The translations under genes and the position numbers were made by a program. Positions 27,606 to 37,858 of a stretch of DNA of 41,170 nt are shown one piece after another. The notes under the pieces are model-generated. The model worked only from the letters and a program-made list of their open reading frames with translations, was not told the DNA's origin and made no database searches. Origin of the DNA: Chryseobacterium gleum (GTDB taxonomy: Bacteria; Bacteroidota; Bacteroidia; Flavobacteriales; Flavobacteriaceae); contig CAMDGB010000020.1 in the NCBI GenBank assembly GCA_945897915.1, forward strand, positions 1-41,170. Direction: 5' to 3'. Each line of letters opens with the position of its first letter. The stretch's first letter is position 1.

Positions 27606-28538
27606 TCAATACGTACTTATTTTTAAACCTAATTTTAATAAAAATAATTTCAATTCATCTACTGTAATTAAAACAAAACGGGGCATTTTTAATAGTGTAT
27701 TTTGTTTCCAATTTAAGTTTCTTGAATCAATTGTTGCAATTGTTTTTTTCCAACGCAAATCGTTATTTTTCTTTAAACGCTTTCCTAGAACATACCTTTC
27801 AAAATCTAGATATTTTTTTAAATCTGAATTTGTTTTTGCCCAATCTTCATAAATGTCAAAATCAGGCGTGGTTTTATCATGTAATGAACTTTGTGTAAGT
27901 TGGTTTTCTGTTTGCATAAAATAACTCATTTGAACCGAGTTATGATAAGCTAATTTAAAATTGTAATTGGCTCTAATATTGAAATCTAAGTCTTCTGAAA
28001 AACTAATATCTTCATTATAAAAACCAACCTTTTCAAATACTTCTTTATGAAAACAAACGGAACCGTGATTATAAATACCTTGTTTTACATTTATTTTGAA
28101 AAAGTTGATATAACCTCTAAAATCTAAAGGAAAAATTTTAGAACCATTGTGAGGTTTTTTAATTACTGATTCCCAAACTTCTTCATAATTTGTTCCAAAA
28201 ATTCTCGCTTCTGGGAAATTTTGAATTAATTGAAAGATACTTTCTAAAAAAGTTGGTTGCCATAAATCATCTGCATCTAAAAATGTAATATAATTAGAAT
28301 TTGCATTTTTAATTCCTGTATTTCTTGAAGCTGATAAGCCAGCATTTTTTTCGTGAGTAAAGATTTGAACTTTATCTGATTCATGTTTTGATGCAATTGT
28401 GGTGCTAGCATCAGTAGAGCAATCATTTATAATCAACAAATTGAAATCTGTAAAAGTCTGATTTAAAACACTTTCTATAGCGTTTTCAATATACTTTTCT
28501 TTGTTGTAAAGCGGAATTATGACGGTGAAAAATGGCAT
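27606..28538 (-). CDS. GT2-family glycosyltransferase
   Basis: 310 residues with a GT-A fold: FFTVIIPLYNKEKYIENAIE at the start, INDCSTD (37-43) and the metal-binding DxD region FLDADDLW (87-93). The second half includes FSEDLDFNIRANY, the ED motif of family 2 enzymes. It is an inverting transferase using a nucleotide-sugar donor, typical for polysaccharide or glycoprotein-glycan assembly. No transmembrane helices were seen. The ATG at 28538 is 1 nt downstream of the second GT4 stop, so the two are one operon on the minus strand. Its 3' end faces that of the FdtA-like gene with 3 nt between and no terminator. Confidence 0.88.
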   Translation of the reverse strand: MPFFTVIIPLYNKEKYIENAIESVLNQTFTDFNLLIINDCSTDASTTIASKHESDKVQIFTHEKNAGLSASRNTGIKNANSNYITFLDADDLWQPTFLESIFQLIQNFPEARIFGTNYEEVWESVIKKPHNGSKIFPLDFRGYINFFKINVKQGIYNHGSVCFHKEVFEKVGFYNEDISFSEDLDFNIRANYNFKLAYHNSVQMSYFMQTENQLTQSSLHDKTTPDFDIYEDWAKTNSDLKKYLDFERYVLGKRLKKNNDLRWKKTIATIDSRNLNWKQNTLLKMPRFVLITVDELKLFLLKLGLKISTY

Positions 28539-28539
28539 C

Positions 28540-29640
28540 TTAATCAGTTAAAATATATTGGAATACTTCCTTCCAGTTGTGTAAATCTTTACTTGTGTCA
28601 AAAGGTGAAGTATTTCCTTGAAACGTATTATTACCTTCGACAAATTCAGTAATTAGTTTTGCCAAATCGGGAGCACTATTTTCATCAAAAAATGACACAT
28701 TTTCATAATTACCACAAGCTTCTTTGGCATAAGGTAAATTAGCTAAAAACATTGGTTTATTGTATGCTTTTGCTTCGGAAATTGGCAATCCCCATGTTTC
28801 AATTTTTGACGGGAAAAGCAAACAATCCATAGCATTATACATCGATAATAACTGATTTCTTTTTACTTTTCCATAAAATTGTACGTTTTCTAAATCGCTA
28901 TAATTTTTAATTAAAAATTGTGCGAATTTTTCTTTATTATCTTTTATGGTTGTGAAATGAAATTGGGTTTGTTCTGAAATGCTTTTCGGTAATAATTTTA
29001 TAGCTTCCAAAATTAATTCATGATTTTTATAACTTCTTGGAAAACTTGGGTAAAAAAAGTGAATTTTATTTGTTTCAAAATTGTATTTTTCAAAAGTAAT
29101 TTCCTCCACATATTCTGGAATGGCAACTTTTATATTTGTGATGTTAAAACGCTTTTCAAATACTTCTTTTATCCAATGTTGTTGTACAAAAACAGTGTGG
29201 TTTTTTGAAATATTTATCTTAAATAAAAAATCATACAAAAGGGAAAAGACTCCAATTTTATAATCAAATTTCCAGTCTTTTAATGTTGGTTTAAAAAGGG
29301 TTGTAGGGTGATGGCAATATACAAATTGCTTATTAGTAACTACATTTGGTGTGGTATCATGAAGTGAAAACCAAATGTCAGGTTGTAATTTTTTCGATAA
29401 TTTTTTAAAATAAAAATACTCGTAATACAAACGAAACCACCAGGATTTTTTTGAAAGTGGTATCTCAATAATCGTAATATTTTGAAATTGAAATTTGGAG
29501 GCGTCATGAACCAAAGCGATTACATCAACTTTCTTGTTTTCAATGTGTTTAGAAAGTTCTTGTAAGGCATTATGAAGGATTGTAAAAATACCACCTTCTA
29601 CCATGTTTATACCCGAAATTACAATTTTCTTACTTTTCAA
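28540..29640 (-). CDS. GT4-family glycosyltransferase (probable TTG start)
   Basis: 366 residues of the GT-B type. The N-terminus (KKIVISGINMVEGGIFTILH) is the first beta strand and glycine loop; the donor domain has the E-x7-E motif in FPSKIETWGLPISEAKAYN. HHPTTLF (131-137) lies in the acceptor half. The start is taken at TTG 29640, because an in-frame stop lies three codons upstream and the nearest ATG (29604) would delete most of the first strand. It is 11 nt downstream of the TSUP gene and 1 nt upstream of the GT2 gene. Together with the other sugar genes it suggests a small surface-glycan set. Donor unknown. Confidence 0.8.
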   Translation of the reverse strand: MKSKKIVISGINMVEGGIFTILHNALQELSKHIENKKVDVIALVHDASKFQFQNITIIEIPLSKKSWWFRLYYEYFYFKKLSKKLQPDIWFSLHDTTPNVVTNKQFVYCHHPTTLFKPTLKDWKFDYKIGVFSLLYDFLFKINISKNHTVFVQQHWIKEVFEKRFNITNIKVAIPEYVEEITFEKYNFETNKIHFFYPSFPRSYKNHELILEAIKLLPKSISEQTQFHFTTIKDNKEKFAQFLIKNYSDLENVQFYGKVKRNQLLSMYNAMDCLLFPSKIETWGLPISEAKAYNKPMFLANLPYAKEACGNYENVSFFDENSAPDLAKLITEFVEGNNTFQGNTSPFDTSKDLHNWKEVFQYILTD

Positions 29641-29651
29641 TGTAATTTAGA

Positions 29652-30032
29652 TTATTTGTCCATCAACATTTTTCCTGCAATAACTAGTAATACTACGGCA
29701 AAAATTTTCTTTAATAATTTTTGGTCTAATGTTAAAGCAAATTTACTTCCAAAAACACTACCCACAACAAAAAAAACAGCGATAATTGCTGCGTATTTTA
29801 TATTAATTTGACCTTCTTTGTAATAATTAAAAACCGCAACAGCTGTTACTGGTACTGCTAATACAGCTAAACTTGTACCTTGTGCTTGGTGCTGATTAAA
29901 TCCAAAAAACATTACTAATAAAGGCACCATAATTATACCACCACCAACTCCAACTAATCCGCTTAGTACTCCTGCTAAAATTCCAATAAGAATTAAAGAA
30001 ACTATTATTTGTAGGGTCATTTTACTTTTCAT
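29652..30032 (-). CDS. Half-size TSUP (TauE/SafE) family permease
   Basis: 126 residues, about half the usual 250 of TSUP transporters. Four hydrophobic helices (8-28, 30-45, 48-66, 77-98) and a last one (about 108-124) can be seen. The family motif GVLSGLVGVGGGIIMVPLLV (21-40) and HQAQGTSLAVLA are well preserved, which argues against decay. Short TSUP proteins of this length are known and may work as dimers, as the full-length family has two homologous halves. Substrate could be sulfite, sulfonate or another small organic anion. It lies 2 nt after the lytic transglycosylase, so it is part of that operon. The ATG at 30032 or at 30020 are both possible. Confidence 0.75.
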   Translation of the reverse strand: MKSKMTLQIIVSLILIGILAGVLSGLVGVGGGIIMVPLLVMFFGFNQHQAQGTSLAVLAVPVTAVAVFNYYKEGQINIKYAAIIAVFFVVGSVFGSKFALTLDQKLLKKIFAVVLLVIAGKMLMDK

Positions 30033-30034
30033 TT

Positions 30035-30922
30035 TTATTTATTATATCCTTCAATTGGAATTTCAATTTCGTATGTTTTTTTTGTTGGATTATCTAATTT
30101 TTTATCACGCAACCATTGATTATGCGTTTTCAAAATTTTATAGTTTATACCTTGACTTATAGCAAATGTAGACAAATTTGTTATAGAAGAGTCAATCATT
30201 ATTTTTTTTGTATTAATTTTTGGATACAAGGCTTCTTTTGGAATTAAATAGCCATATTTTTCTGGATTTTTCATAATTTCTTTCAAAGCTAAAATTCTAA
30301 ACATATAACGAGCCGTTTCATCCGTTAGCCATAAATTATAATAATCTGAAGTTTGTTGAAAATTAATGTGATTTTGTAATCCAGTTATTCCGCCATTATA
30401 TGAGGCTGCAGCTACCGTCCAATTTCCAAATTTGTTTTTGGCCTTAATTAAATATTCACAAGCAGCTTGGGTAGATTTTTCAATATGATAACGTTCGTCT
30501 ACTTGTTCCGTTATTTCTAATTTACTTTCCTTAGCAGTTCCGGGCATAAATTGCCAAACGCCTTTAGCTCCAGATGGCGAAATAGCATTAATTAACCCGC
30601 TTTCAATTACAGCTAAATATTTAAAATCATCTGGAACATTATATTTGGCTAATATTGGTTCAATTATAGGGAATACCTTATTCGCTCTTTTAATTAAAAT
30701 GGCAGTTGAGGCATTTAGATTGATATTAACTAGCATTTCTCTATCTAATCGTTCTTTAACATCTGCCTGATTTGTAGGGACTTTTTCTCCACAAAAATCC
30801 ATTTCACTAGGATAATCTACATGATTTTTTTTTGGTACGTTTTGGTAAGACGTAGCATAAATTAAAAATCTGCAAATTAATAATATAGCGAATAAAAATA
30901 ACGTTTTATTTAGTTGTTTCAT
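30035..30922 (-). CDS. Lytic murein transglycosylase (SLT domain)
   Basis: 295 residues with a signal or anchor helix (LFLFAILLICRFLIYA). The GH23 SLT domain (about 85-215) has the catalytic Glu107 in AVIESGLINAISPSGAKGVW, the loop WQFMPGTAKE (123-132) and ASYNGGITGL (173-182). A C-terminal part (about 245-290: NLSTFAISQGINYKILKTHN, then YEIEIPIEG) resembles a degenerate LysM domain, as in MltD-type enzymes. It cleaves the MurNAc-GlcNAc bond of peptidoglycan to 1,6-anhydro products, at the inner face of the envelope. It starts the tight minus-strand run transglycosylase-TSUP-GT4-GT2. Confidence 0.87.
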   Translation of the reverse strand: MKQLNKTLFLFAILLICRFLIYATSYQNVPKKNHVDYPSEMDFCGEKVPTNQADVKERLDREMLVNINLNASTAILIKRANKVFPIIEPILAKYNVPDDFKYLAVIESGLINAISPSGAKGVWQFMPGTAKESKLEITEQVDERYHIEKSTQAACEYLIKAKNKFGNWTVAAASYNGGITGLQNHINFQQTSDYYNLWLTDETARYMFRILALKEIMKNPEKYGYLIPKEALYPKINTKKIMIDSSITNLSTFAISQGINYKILKTHNQWLRDKKLDNPTKKTYEIEIPIEGYNK

Positions 30923-30981
30923 AAGATTATAATTTTGTTTTTGCCCTTTATTATCTGTGCAATTTTATATATTTTGTAAAT

Positions 30982-31641
30982 TTATTGTAAAATTAAATTG
31001 GGTAAATTTTTGTTTAACCATTTGTATTTTGTTACAATCATAATATGAGTTCCTCCTTTTATAACAATACAATTTTTAATATTCGCAATTGGAAACACCA
31101 TGTCTTCATCGCCATGAATATGAATTACTTTTTCATCAGGAATATTTCTTTGCCAAAGTAATACATTTTCAATTGCCCAATCTAAATATTTAGTTTGTTT
31201 CATAAATAAATATTTATTGTATAATTTAACTCTTTTAGCAAGTAAACCTCTCCCTTTTACATATCTTGATAAATAGTTTACTTGCCCTAAAAGACTGGTT
31301 GGCAATGCTTTGTATAATTTTGTAGCTTTAGCTAATTTCATGTGAATAGGCAATTCTTGGTTGCTTTTTACACTTGAAATGATAATGACTTTTTTTGTTT
31401 TAATTATTTCAGCCATTTCTTGAACCACAATTCCTCCGAATGAAACGCCAATTAACACGCAATTTTCATGGTTCACTTTTTTACACATTCTTTTAGCGTA
31501 ATTATGTATTGTTTCATGATGAATAGGTAAAATCCATTCTAAATAATGCATATCAAATTGTTCTTTTGGTAATTTTATATTTTCGAATATTTCTATGCTT
31601 GCAGCCAAACCAGGAACAAAGTAAACTTGTATTTTAGACAT
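30982..31641 (-). CDS. Alpha/beta hydrolase
   Basis: 219 residues of the alpha/beta hydrolase fold. The nucleophile elbow is GVSFGG with Ser67; the acid is likely Asp180 in HIHGDEDMVFP; His199 in GGTHIMIV completes the triad. The oxyanion region is VPGLAAS (9-15). Length is short for the family, with a helical cap insert (about 95-160). No signal peptide, so it is cytoplasmic. Substrate unknown; an esterase, thioesterase or lipase-like role is possible. 59 nt separate it from the transglycosylase gene downstream. Confidence 0.85.
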   Translation of the reverse strand: MSKIQVYFVPGLAASIEIFENIKLPKEQFDMHYLEWILPIHHETIHNYAKRMCKKVNHENCVLIGVSFGGIVVQEMAEIIKTKKVIIISSVKSNQELPIHMKLAKATKLYKALPTSLLGQVNYLSRYVKGRGLLAKRVKLYNKYLFMKQTKYLDWAIENVLLWQRNIPDEKVIHIHGDEDMVFPIANIKNCIVIKGGTHIMIVTKYKWLNKNLPNLILQ

Positions 31642-31763
31642 TAGTTTGATGATTTTGTGCTTTAAAATTATAATTTTAATTTTAATTGGGTTTCTTTTTT
31701 AGATATAAAAATTTAAATTTAATAAATAATTTTCTATTGTTATGATTTTCATTTGTTTACTAC

Positions 31764-31793
31764 TTGATTTGTCTTTATTTTTTTGTAAATTTG
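31764..31793 (+). promoter_or_regulatory. Promoter of the GNAT-like gene
   Basis: TTG at 31764-31766 and TAAATTTG at 31786-31793, separated by 19 nt, fit the Bacteroidetes -33/-7 promoter exactly. Start near 31800, leader about 45 nt. Confidence 0.65.
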
Positions 31794-31802
31794 CAGACAT
31801 TT

Positions 31803-31825
31803 TAACAAACAATTAAGATTTGTTA
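31803..31825 (+). promoter_or_regulatory. 7-bp inverted repeat in the leader of the GNAT-like gene
   Basis: TAACAAA (31803-31809) and TTTGTTA (31819-31825) with a 9-nt spacer lie just downstream of the predicted transcription start. It could be an operator or a leader hairpin. Confidence 0.4.
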
Positions 31826-31844
31826 GTATTTAAAACCCAAATTT

Positions 31845-32135
31845 ATGCTAGTTGAGGAAATTAAAGACAATGAATTATTAAGACAATTTGAAACGAAAAC
31901 GGATTGTGGACTTTTAACAATTGAATATGCCATTCAAGAACGAAAGATTTTTCTAACCAAGCTTTGTGCAAACGAAAACGAAAATGAAGATAAAGTAAAT
32001 CAATTTATAACTTCTGTTTTAGATATTGCAGAAGAAAGAAAGTTTAAAGTTGTTCCAACAAACACAAAAATCGTTTCTTTTTTTAGGAAAAATAAAAAAT
32101 TTCAACAATTATTACCACCAGGAATTAAATTATAG
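31845..32135 (+). CDS. Small GNAT-like protein (YjdJ type) lacking the acetyl-CoA loop
   Basis: 96 residues with the layout of the small YjdJ-type GNAT domain (Acetyltransf_CG): a first strand pair (GLLTIEYAIQERKIFLTKLC), a helix (VNQFITSVLDIAEERK), then KVVPTNTKIVSFFRKNKKFQ, matching the typical K-V-x-P-x-x-x-x-x-x-x-F/Y-x-x-x-x pattern. The acetyl-CoA pyrophosphate-binding loop (R/Q-x-x-G-x-G/A) that should precede the helix is replaced by NENENEDKV, so catalysis is doubtful. The function may have become structural or regulatory. Good promoter and terminator on both sides show it is transcribed as a single gene. Confidence 0.6.
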   Translation: MLVEEIKDNELLRQFETKTDCGLLTIEYAIQERKIFLTKLCANENENEDKVNQFITSVLDIAEERKFKVVPTNTKIVSFFRKNKKFQQLLPPGIKL

Positions 32136-32156
32136 CAGCATACAATTAGTATTTTT

Positions 32157-32190
32157 AACAGCATTGAAACTCGTTTTGATGCTGTTTTTA
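32157..32190 (+). terminator. Terminator after the GNAT-like gene
   Basis: AACAGCAT (32157-32164) and ATGCTGTT (32179-32186) form an 8-bp stem whose loop can pair further, ending in a T-tract. Confidence 0.75.
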
Positions 32191-32267
32191 GTTTATTATT
32201 TCTTTCATTTATTTAAAATTGCTGATTTTATATATGTTATATTTTCATCAATTTTTGTTAATTATCA

Positions 32268-32297
32268 TTGAAAATAGTACCTTTATGCCTATATTTG
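32268..32297 (+). promoter_or_regulatory. ppk1 promoter
   Basis: TTG at 32268-32270 and TATATTTG at 32290-32297, 19 nt apart, an exact Bacteroidetes promoter. The start near 32304 gives a leader of about 80 nt. Confidence 0.65.
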
Positions 32298-32384
32298 ATA
32301 TTGTTTTAAAGGTATAAAATCCATTTAAAATCAATACAATAAAGAAAAATTTCTTTCCAAAATTAATTAGAATTTAGATTTAGA

Positions 32385-34484
32385 ATGAACCCATACATAG
32401 ATAGAGAAAAAAGCTGGTTAGCATTTAATGCTAGAGTTTTACAAGAAGCCGCAGATGAAAATGTACCCTTATTAGATAGACTTCGATTTTTAGGTATTTT
32501 TTCCAATAATTTAGATGAGTTTTTTCGTGTTCGTTATGCTGCAATTCGTAGAATGACCATAGAAAAGATAGATACTAAACCAATGTTAGGCGATATTTCT
32601 GCAGAACAGTTATTGAAAGATATTACAGAAATTGTAATTGACCATCAATCGGAAAGTTTGCGAATATTAAATGATATAGAAAAAAAACTTGAAAAGCAGG
32701 GAATTTACATAGTTAATGAAAAACAAATAAATACAGACCAAAAAGCATATGTTAAAGATTTTTTCATTCAAAAAGTAAGTCCAGAATTAGTTACCATCAT
32801 GTTAAATGATTTAGTGGAATTTCCTTTAATTAAAGACACTTCAGGATATTTAGCAGTAAAATTGGTAATGAATGAAAACAAAACAGGACTAATTTCTAAA
32901 TTATTAAATGATAAAGAAATTAGATATGCAATTGTTGAAATTCCAAAAACAATAAACAGGTTTGTTGTTTTACCTTCTAATTCAGAAAAACAATATATTA
33001 TTTTATTAGATGACGTAATTCGATATAGTTTGGATCATATTTTTAATATTTTCGATTATGAAAGTATTGACGCTCATATGATAAAAATTACTCGTGATGC
33101 CCAATTAGAGTTTGATTCAGATTTAAGTAAGAGTTTAATTGAAAAAATATCTTATAGTGTTAAAGAGCGCAGAGTAGGAGAACCTGTTCGTTTTGTATAT
33201 GATCAAGCAATTGATAAGGATACTTTAGAATTTTTCCTAAACAGAATGAAAATTGATAGTTCGGATTGCATAATTCCTGGAGGAAGATACCACAACCGAA
33301 GAGATTATATGGATTTTCCAAATCTTGGAAGATACGATTTACTATACAAACAAAATGTGCCACTACCCATTCAAGGATTAAGTTTGGATGGAAGTATGTT
33401 GCAAAGTATTAAGGAAAAAGATTATTTATTGCACGCGCCATATCAATCCTTTTCTTACTTAATTCGATTTTTAAGAGAAGCGGCTTTAGATCCAAAAGTG
33501 CAATCTATAAAAATTACTTTGTACCGGTTGTCTAAAAATTCTCAAATAGTAAGTTCGCTTATAAATGCTGCTAAAAACGGAAAAAAAGTTACAGTTCAAA
33601 TTGAATTGCAAGCCAGATTTGACGAAGCAAGTAACATTTCTTATGCCGAACAAATGCAAGAAGAAGGTATTAACTTAATTTTTGGTGTTAAAGGACTAAA
33701 AGTGCACAGTAAAATTTGTTTAGTAGAACGGTTGGAAGATGAAGAAATTAAAAGATATGGTTTTGTGTCAACTGGTAATTTTAGTGAAGCATCGGCAAAA
33801 ATTTATACCGATGTAACATTATTTACAAGTGATTCAAGAATTTTAAAAGACATGTCTAAAGTATTTGAGTTTTTTGAAGTAAACTATAGAGTACATCGTT
33901 ACAAACATTTAATTGTTTCACCACATTATACGCGTTCACGTTTTATTAAATTAATAGACAGAGAAATAAAAAACGCCTCAGAAGGAAAACCCGCTTACAT
34001 TAATTTGAAAATGAATAGTTTATCAGATTATAAAATGATTGATAAATTATACGATGCTAGTAATTCGGGTGTTAAAATTAAATTGATAATTAGAGGTATT
34101 TGTTGTTTGGTTCCAGTTTTAAAAAATTACAGCGAAAACATTGAAGCTATTAGTATAGTTGATAATTATCTAGAACATTCCCGAGTATTTATATTTGGAA
34201 ATAATGAAAATCCTGAAGTATTTATTTCTTCTGCTGATTTTATGACTAGAAATATTGATGCACGAGTAGAAGTTACTTGTCCTATTTACGATGAAGAAAT
34301 TAAACAAGATTTAATAGATACTTTTGAAATTGGTTGGAAAGCAAATGTTAAGGCACGTTTACATTCAGATAAATTTGAAAATTTATACAGAAAACGTGGT
34401 GAAGACAAAGTGTTTAGAGCTCAACAAGAAATGTACAAACACTATCAGAACAAATTGGAAGTAATACTTCCAGAAATTATATAA
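32385..34484 (+). CDS. ppk1: Polyphosphate kinase 1
   Basis: 699 residues, the usual PPK1 length. The N-terminal domain begins YIDREKSWLAFNARVLQEA and has SNNLDEFFRVR (about 45-55). The two catalytic histidines are His441 (GLKVHSKICLV) and His598 (YLEHSRVFIFGN), 157 apart, the same spacing as E. coli His435 and His592. The phospholipase-D-like fold continues to VTCPIYDEEIKQDLID near the end. PPK1 polymerises the terminal phosphate of ATP into polyphosphate, reversibly. The exopolyphosphatase gene begins 8 nt after its stop, so synthesis and breakdown are transcribed together from the promoter at 32268. Confidence 0.97.
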   Translation: MNPYIDREKSWLAFNARVLQEAADENVPLLDRLRFLGIFSNNLDEFFRVRYAAIRRMTIEKIDTKPMLGDISAEQLLKDITEIVIDHQSESLRILNDIEKKLEKQGIYIVNEKQINTDQKAYVKDFFIQKVSPELVTIMLNDLVEFPLIKDTSGYLAVKLVMNENKTGLISKLLNDKEIRYAIVEIPKTINRFVVLPSNSEKQYIILLDDVIRYSLDHIFNIFDYESIDAHMIKITRDAQLEFDSDLSKSLIEKISYSVKERRVGEPVRFVYDQAIDKDTLEFFLNRMKIDSSDCIIPGGRYHNRRDYMDFPNLGRYDLLYKQNVPLPIQGLSLDGSMLQSIKEKDYLLHAPYQSFSYLIRFLREAALDPKVQSIKITLYRLSKNSQIVSSLINAAKNGKKVTVQIELQARFDEASNISYAEQMQEEGINLIFGVKGLKVHSKICLVERLEDEEIKRYGFVSTGNFSEASAKIYTDVTLFTSDSRILKDMSKVFEFFEVNYRVHRYKHLIVSPHYTRSRFIKLIDREIKNASEGKPAYINLKMNSLSDYKMIDKLYDASNSGVKIKLIIRGICCLVPVLKNYSENIEAISIVDNYLEHSRVFIFGNNENPEVFISSADFMTRNIDARVEVTCPIYDEEIKQDLIDTFEIGWKANVKARLHSDKFENLYRKRGEDKVFRAQQEMYKHYQNKLEVILPEII

Positions 34485-34492
34485 TCACATTA

Positions 34493-35383
34493 ATGATTCA
34501 AATAAAAAAATATGCCGCAATAGATATTGGTTCCAATGCAATGCGGTTGTTAATTACTAATATTATTGAGCAAAAAGGCAAAGAAGTTCAATTTAACAAA
34601 AGTGCCTTAATCCGTGTACCTATTCGTTTAGGACAAGATGCTTTCACAGTAGGTGAAATTTCAGATGAAAATATTGACAGAATGATTGATGCGATAAAAG
34701 CATTTAAATTATTAATGAAAGTATATAAAGTTGAAAAATTTATGGCTTGTGCCACGTCTGCCATGCGTGAAGCAAATAATTGTAAAGAAGTTGTCGAAAT
34801 CATAAAGAAAAAAACAGATATTAAAATTGAAATTATTGACGGTAAAAATGAAGCAGTAATTATTGCCTCATCTGATTTACATCATTTTATAAAAACCAAC
34901 GAAAATTATCTTTATGTAGATGTAGGTGGAGGAAGTACCGAATTTTCTTTGTTTTCTGATGGAAAAATATTGGTTTCAAAATCATTCAAAAACGGTACTG
35001 TTCGTATGTTGAATAATATGGTAAACGAAGTAGTTTGGCAAGAAATTGAAAAATGGATTAAAACCAATACAGAAGGTATGAGTAATATTACCATGATTGG
35101 ATCTGGTGGAAATATTAATAAAGCATTTAAATTGTCAGGTAAAACGCAAGATAAACCTTTGACATATAAATATTTAAAATCGCAATTTGAATATATAAAT
35201 GCATTAACATACGAACAAAGAATCTCCGAATTAGGTTTAAATACAGACCGTGCCGATGTAATTATTCCAGCACTTACTATATATTTAAGTGCCATGAGAT
35301 GGAGTGGTGCCAATCATATTTATGTGCCAAAAATTGGATTAGCTGATGGGGTCGTAAAAGCTATGTATTACGATAGAATATAA
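34493..35383 (+). CDS. Ppx/GppA-family exopolyphosphatase
   Basis: 296 residues, the short form with only the ASKHA phosphatase fold and no C-terminal HD-like domain. Motifs: AAIDIGSNAMRLLITN (8-23, phosphate loop 1), CATSAMREANN, DVGGGSTEFSLF (phosphate loop 2) and GSGGNINKAF. The family removes phosphate from the ends of polyphosphate and may also act on pppGpp. The position 8 nt after ppk1 favours polyphosphate as the main substrate, though the family cannot be split into Ppx and GppA from this sequence alone. A bidirectional terminator follows and separates it from katG. Confidence 0.92.
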   Translation: MIQIKKYAAIDIGSNAMRLLITNIIEQKGKEVQFNKSALIRVPIRLGQDAFTVGEISDENIDRMIDAIKAFKLLMKVYKVEKFMACATSAMREANNCKEVVEIIKKKTDIKIEIIDGKNEAVIIASSDLHHFIKTNENYLYVDVGGGSTEFSLFSDGKILVSKSFKNGTVRMLNNMVNEVVWQEIEKWIKTNTEGMSNITMIGSGGNINKAFKLSGKTQDKPLTYKYLKSQFEYINALTYEQRISELGLNTDRADVIIPALTIYLSAMRWSGANHIYVPKIGLADGVVKAMYYDRI

Positions 35384-35401
35384 AGCACAATAGAAATAAA
35401 T

Positions 35402-35434
35402 AAAAAAAAAGCAATTTGTTTCCAAACTGCCTTT
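35402..35434. terminator. Terminator between ppx and katG (bidirectional)
   Basis: GCAATTTG and CAAACTGC (35411-35418 and 35423-35430, one mismatch that can be a G-U pair in RNA) with a 4-nt loop, extended by A-tract and T-residues. For katG the minus-strand RNA ends in about nine T. Confidence 0.7.
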
Positions 35435-35455
35435 AATATAAAATATTGATTTTGA

Positions 35456-37696
<2,241 letters not shown>

Positions 37697-37703
37697 TCAC
37701 TTA

Positions 37704-37711
37704 CAAATTTA
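37704..37711 (-). promoter_or_regulatory. Putative -7 promoter element for katG
   Basis: TAAATTTG on the minus strand, 29 nt before the katG ATG. The -33 TTG is not present; the position is instead near a long palindrome at 37730-37754. Confidence 0.5.
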
Positions 37712-37729
37712 TGCTTTAAATTCTGTTTT

Positions 37730-37754
37730 TTTATATAATTTGTAATTATATAAA
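37730..37754. promoter_or_regulatory. Perfect 25-bp palindrome upstream of katG, possible regulator site
   Basis: Two perfect 11-bp arms (TTTATATAATT and AATTATATAAA) separated by TGT. Centre is about 45 bp upstream of the inferred katG start, where a transcription activator or a peroxide sensor such as an OxyR or PerR/Fur type protein would bind. Being AT-rich, chance occurrence is not excluded. Confidence 0.5.
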
Positions 37755-37824
37755 TTTATTTAATAATAGTTTTTGATTATCATTATTTCATTCTAATAAC
37801 TGAAAACAATTACAATTTTAATTC

Positions 37825-37832
37825 TATATTTG
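37825..37832 (+). promoter_or_regulatory. Putative -7 promoter element for the APC permease
   Basis: TATATTTG, a perfect match to TAnnTTTG, 27 nt before the ATG. No TTG at -33. Confidence 0.45.
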
Positions 37833-37858
37833 CTTTGCTAACCTAAATTATATTAAAA

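Noticed and set aside
26108..29640. A capsule or defence island in the glycosyltransferase region
   Set aside because: Only four sugar genes, no polymerase, flippase, export or transposase genes; base composition appears like the neighbours.
31662..31679. 18-bp AT palindrome upstream of the alpha/beta hydrolase
   Set aside because: Made only of A and T in an AT-rich gap, with no promoter at a fitting distance; likely chance.
32026..32271. Overlapping 81-codon frame with a hydrophobic end
   Set aside because: It shares its first half with the GNAT-like gene in another frame and runs through the terminator hairpin. No start signal.
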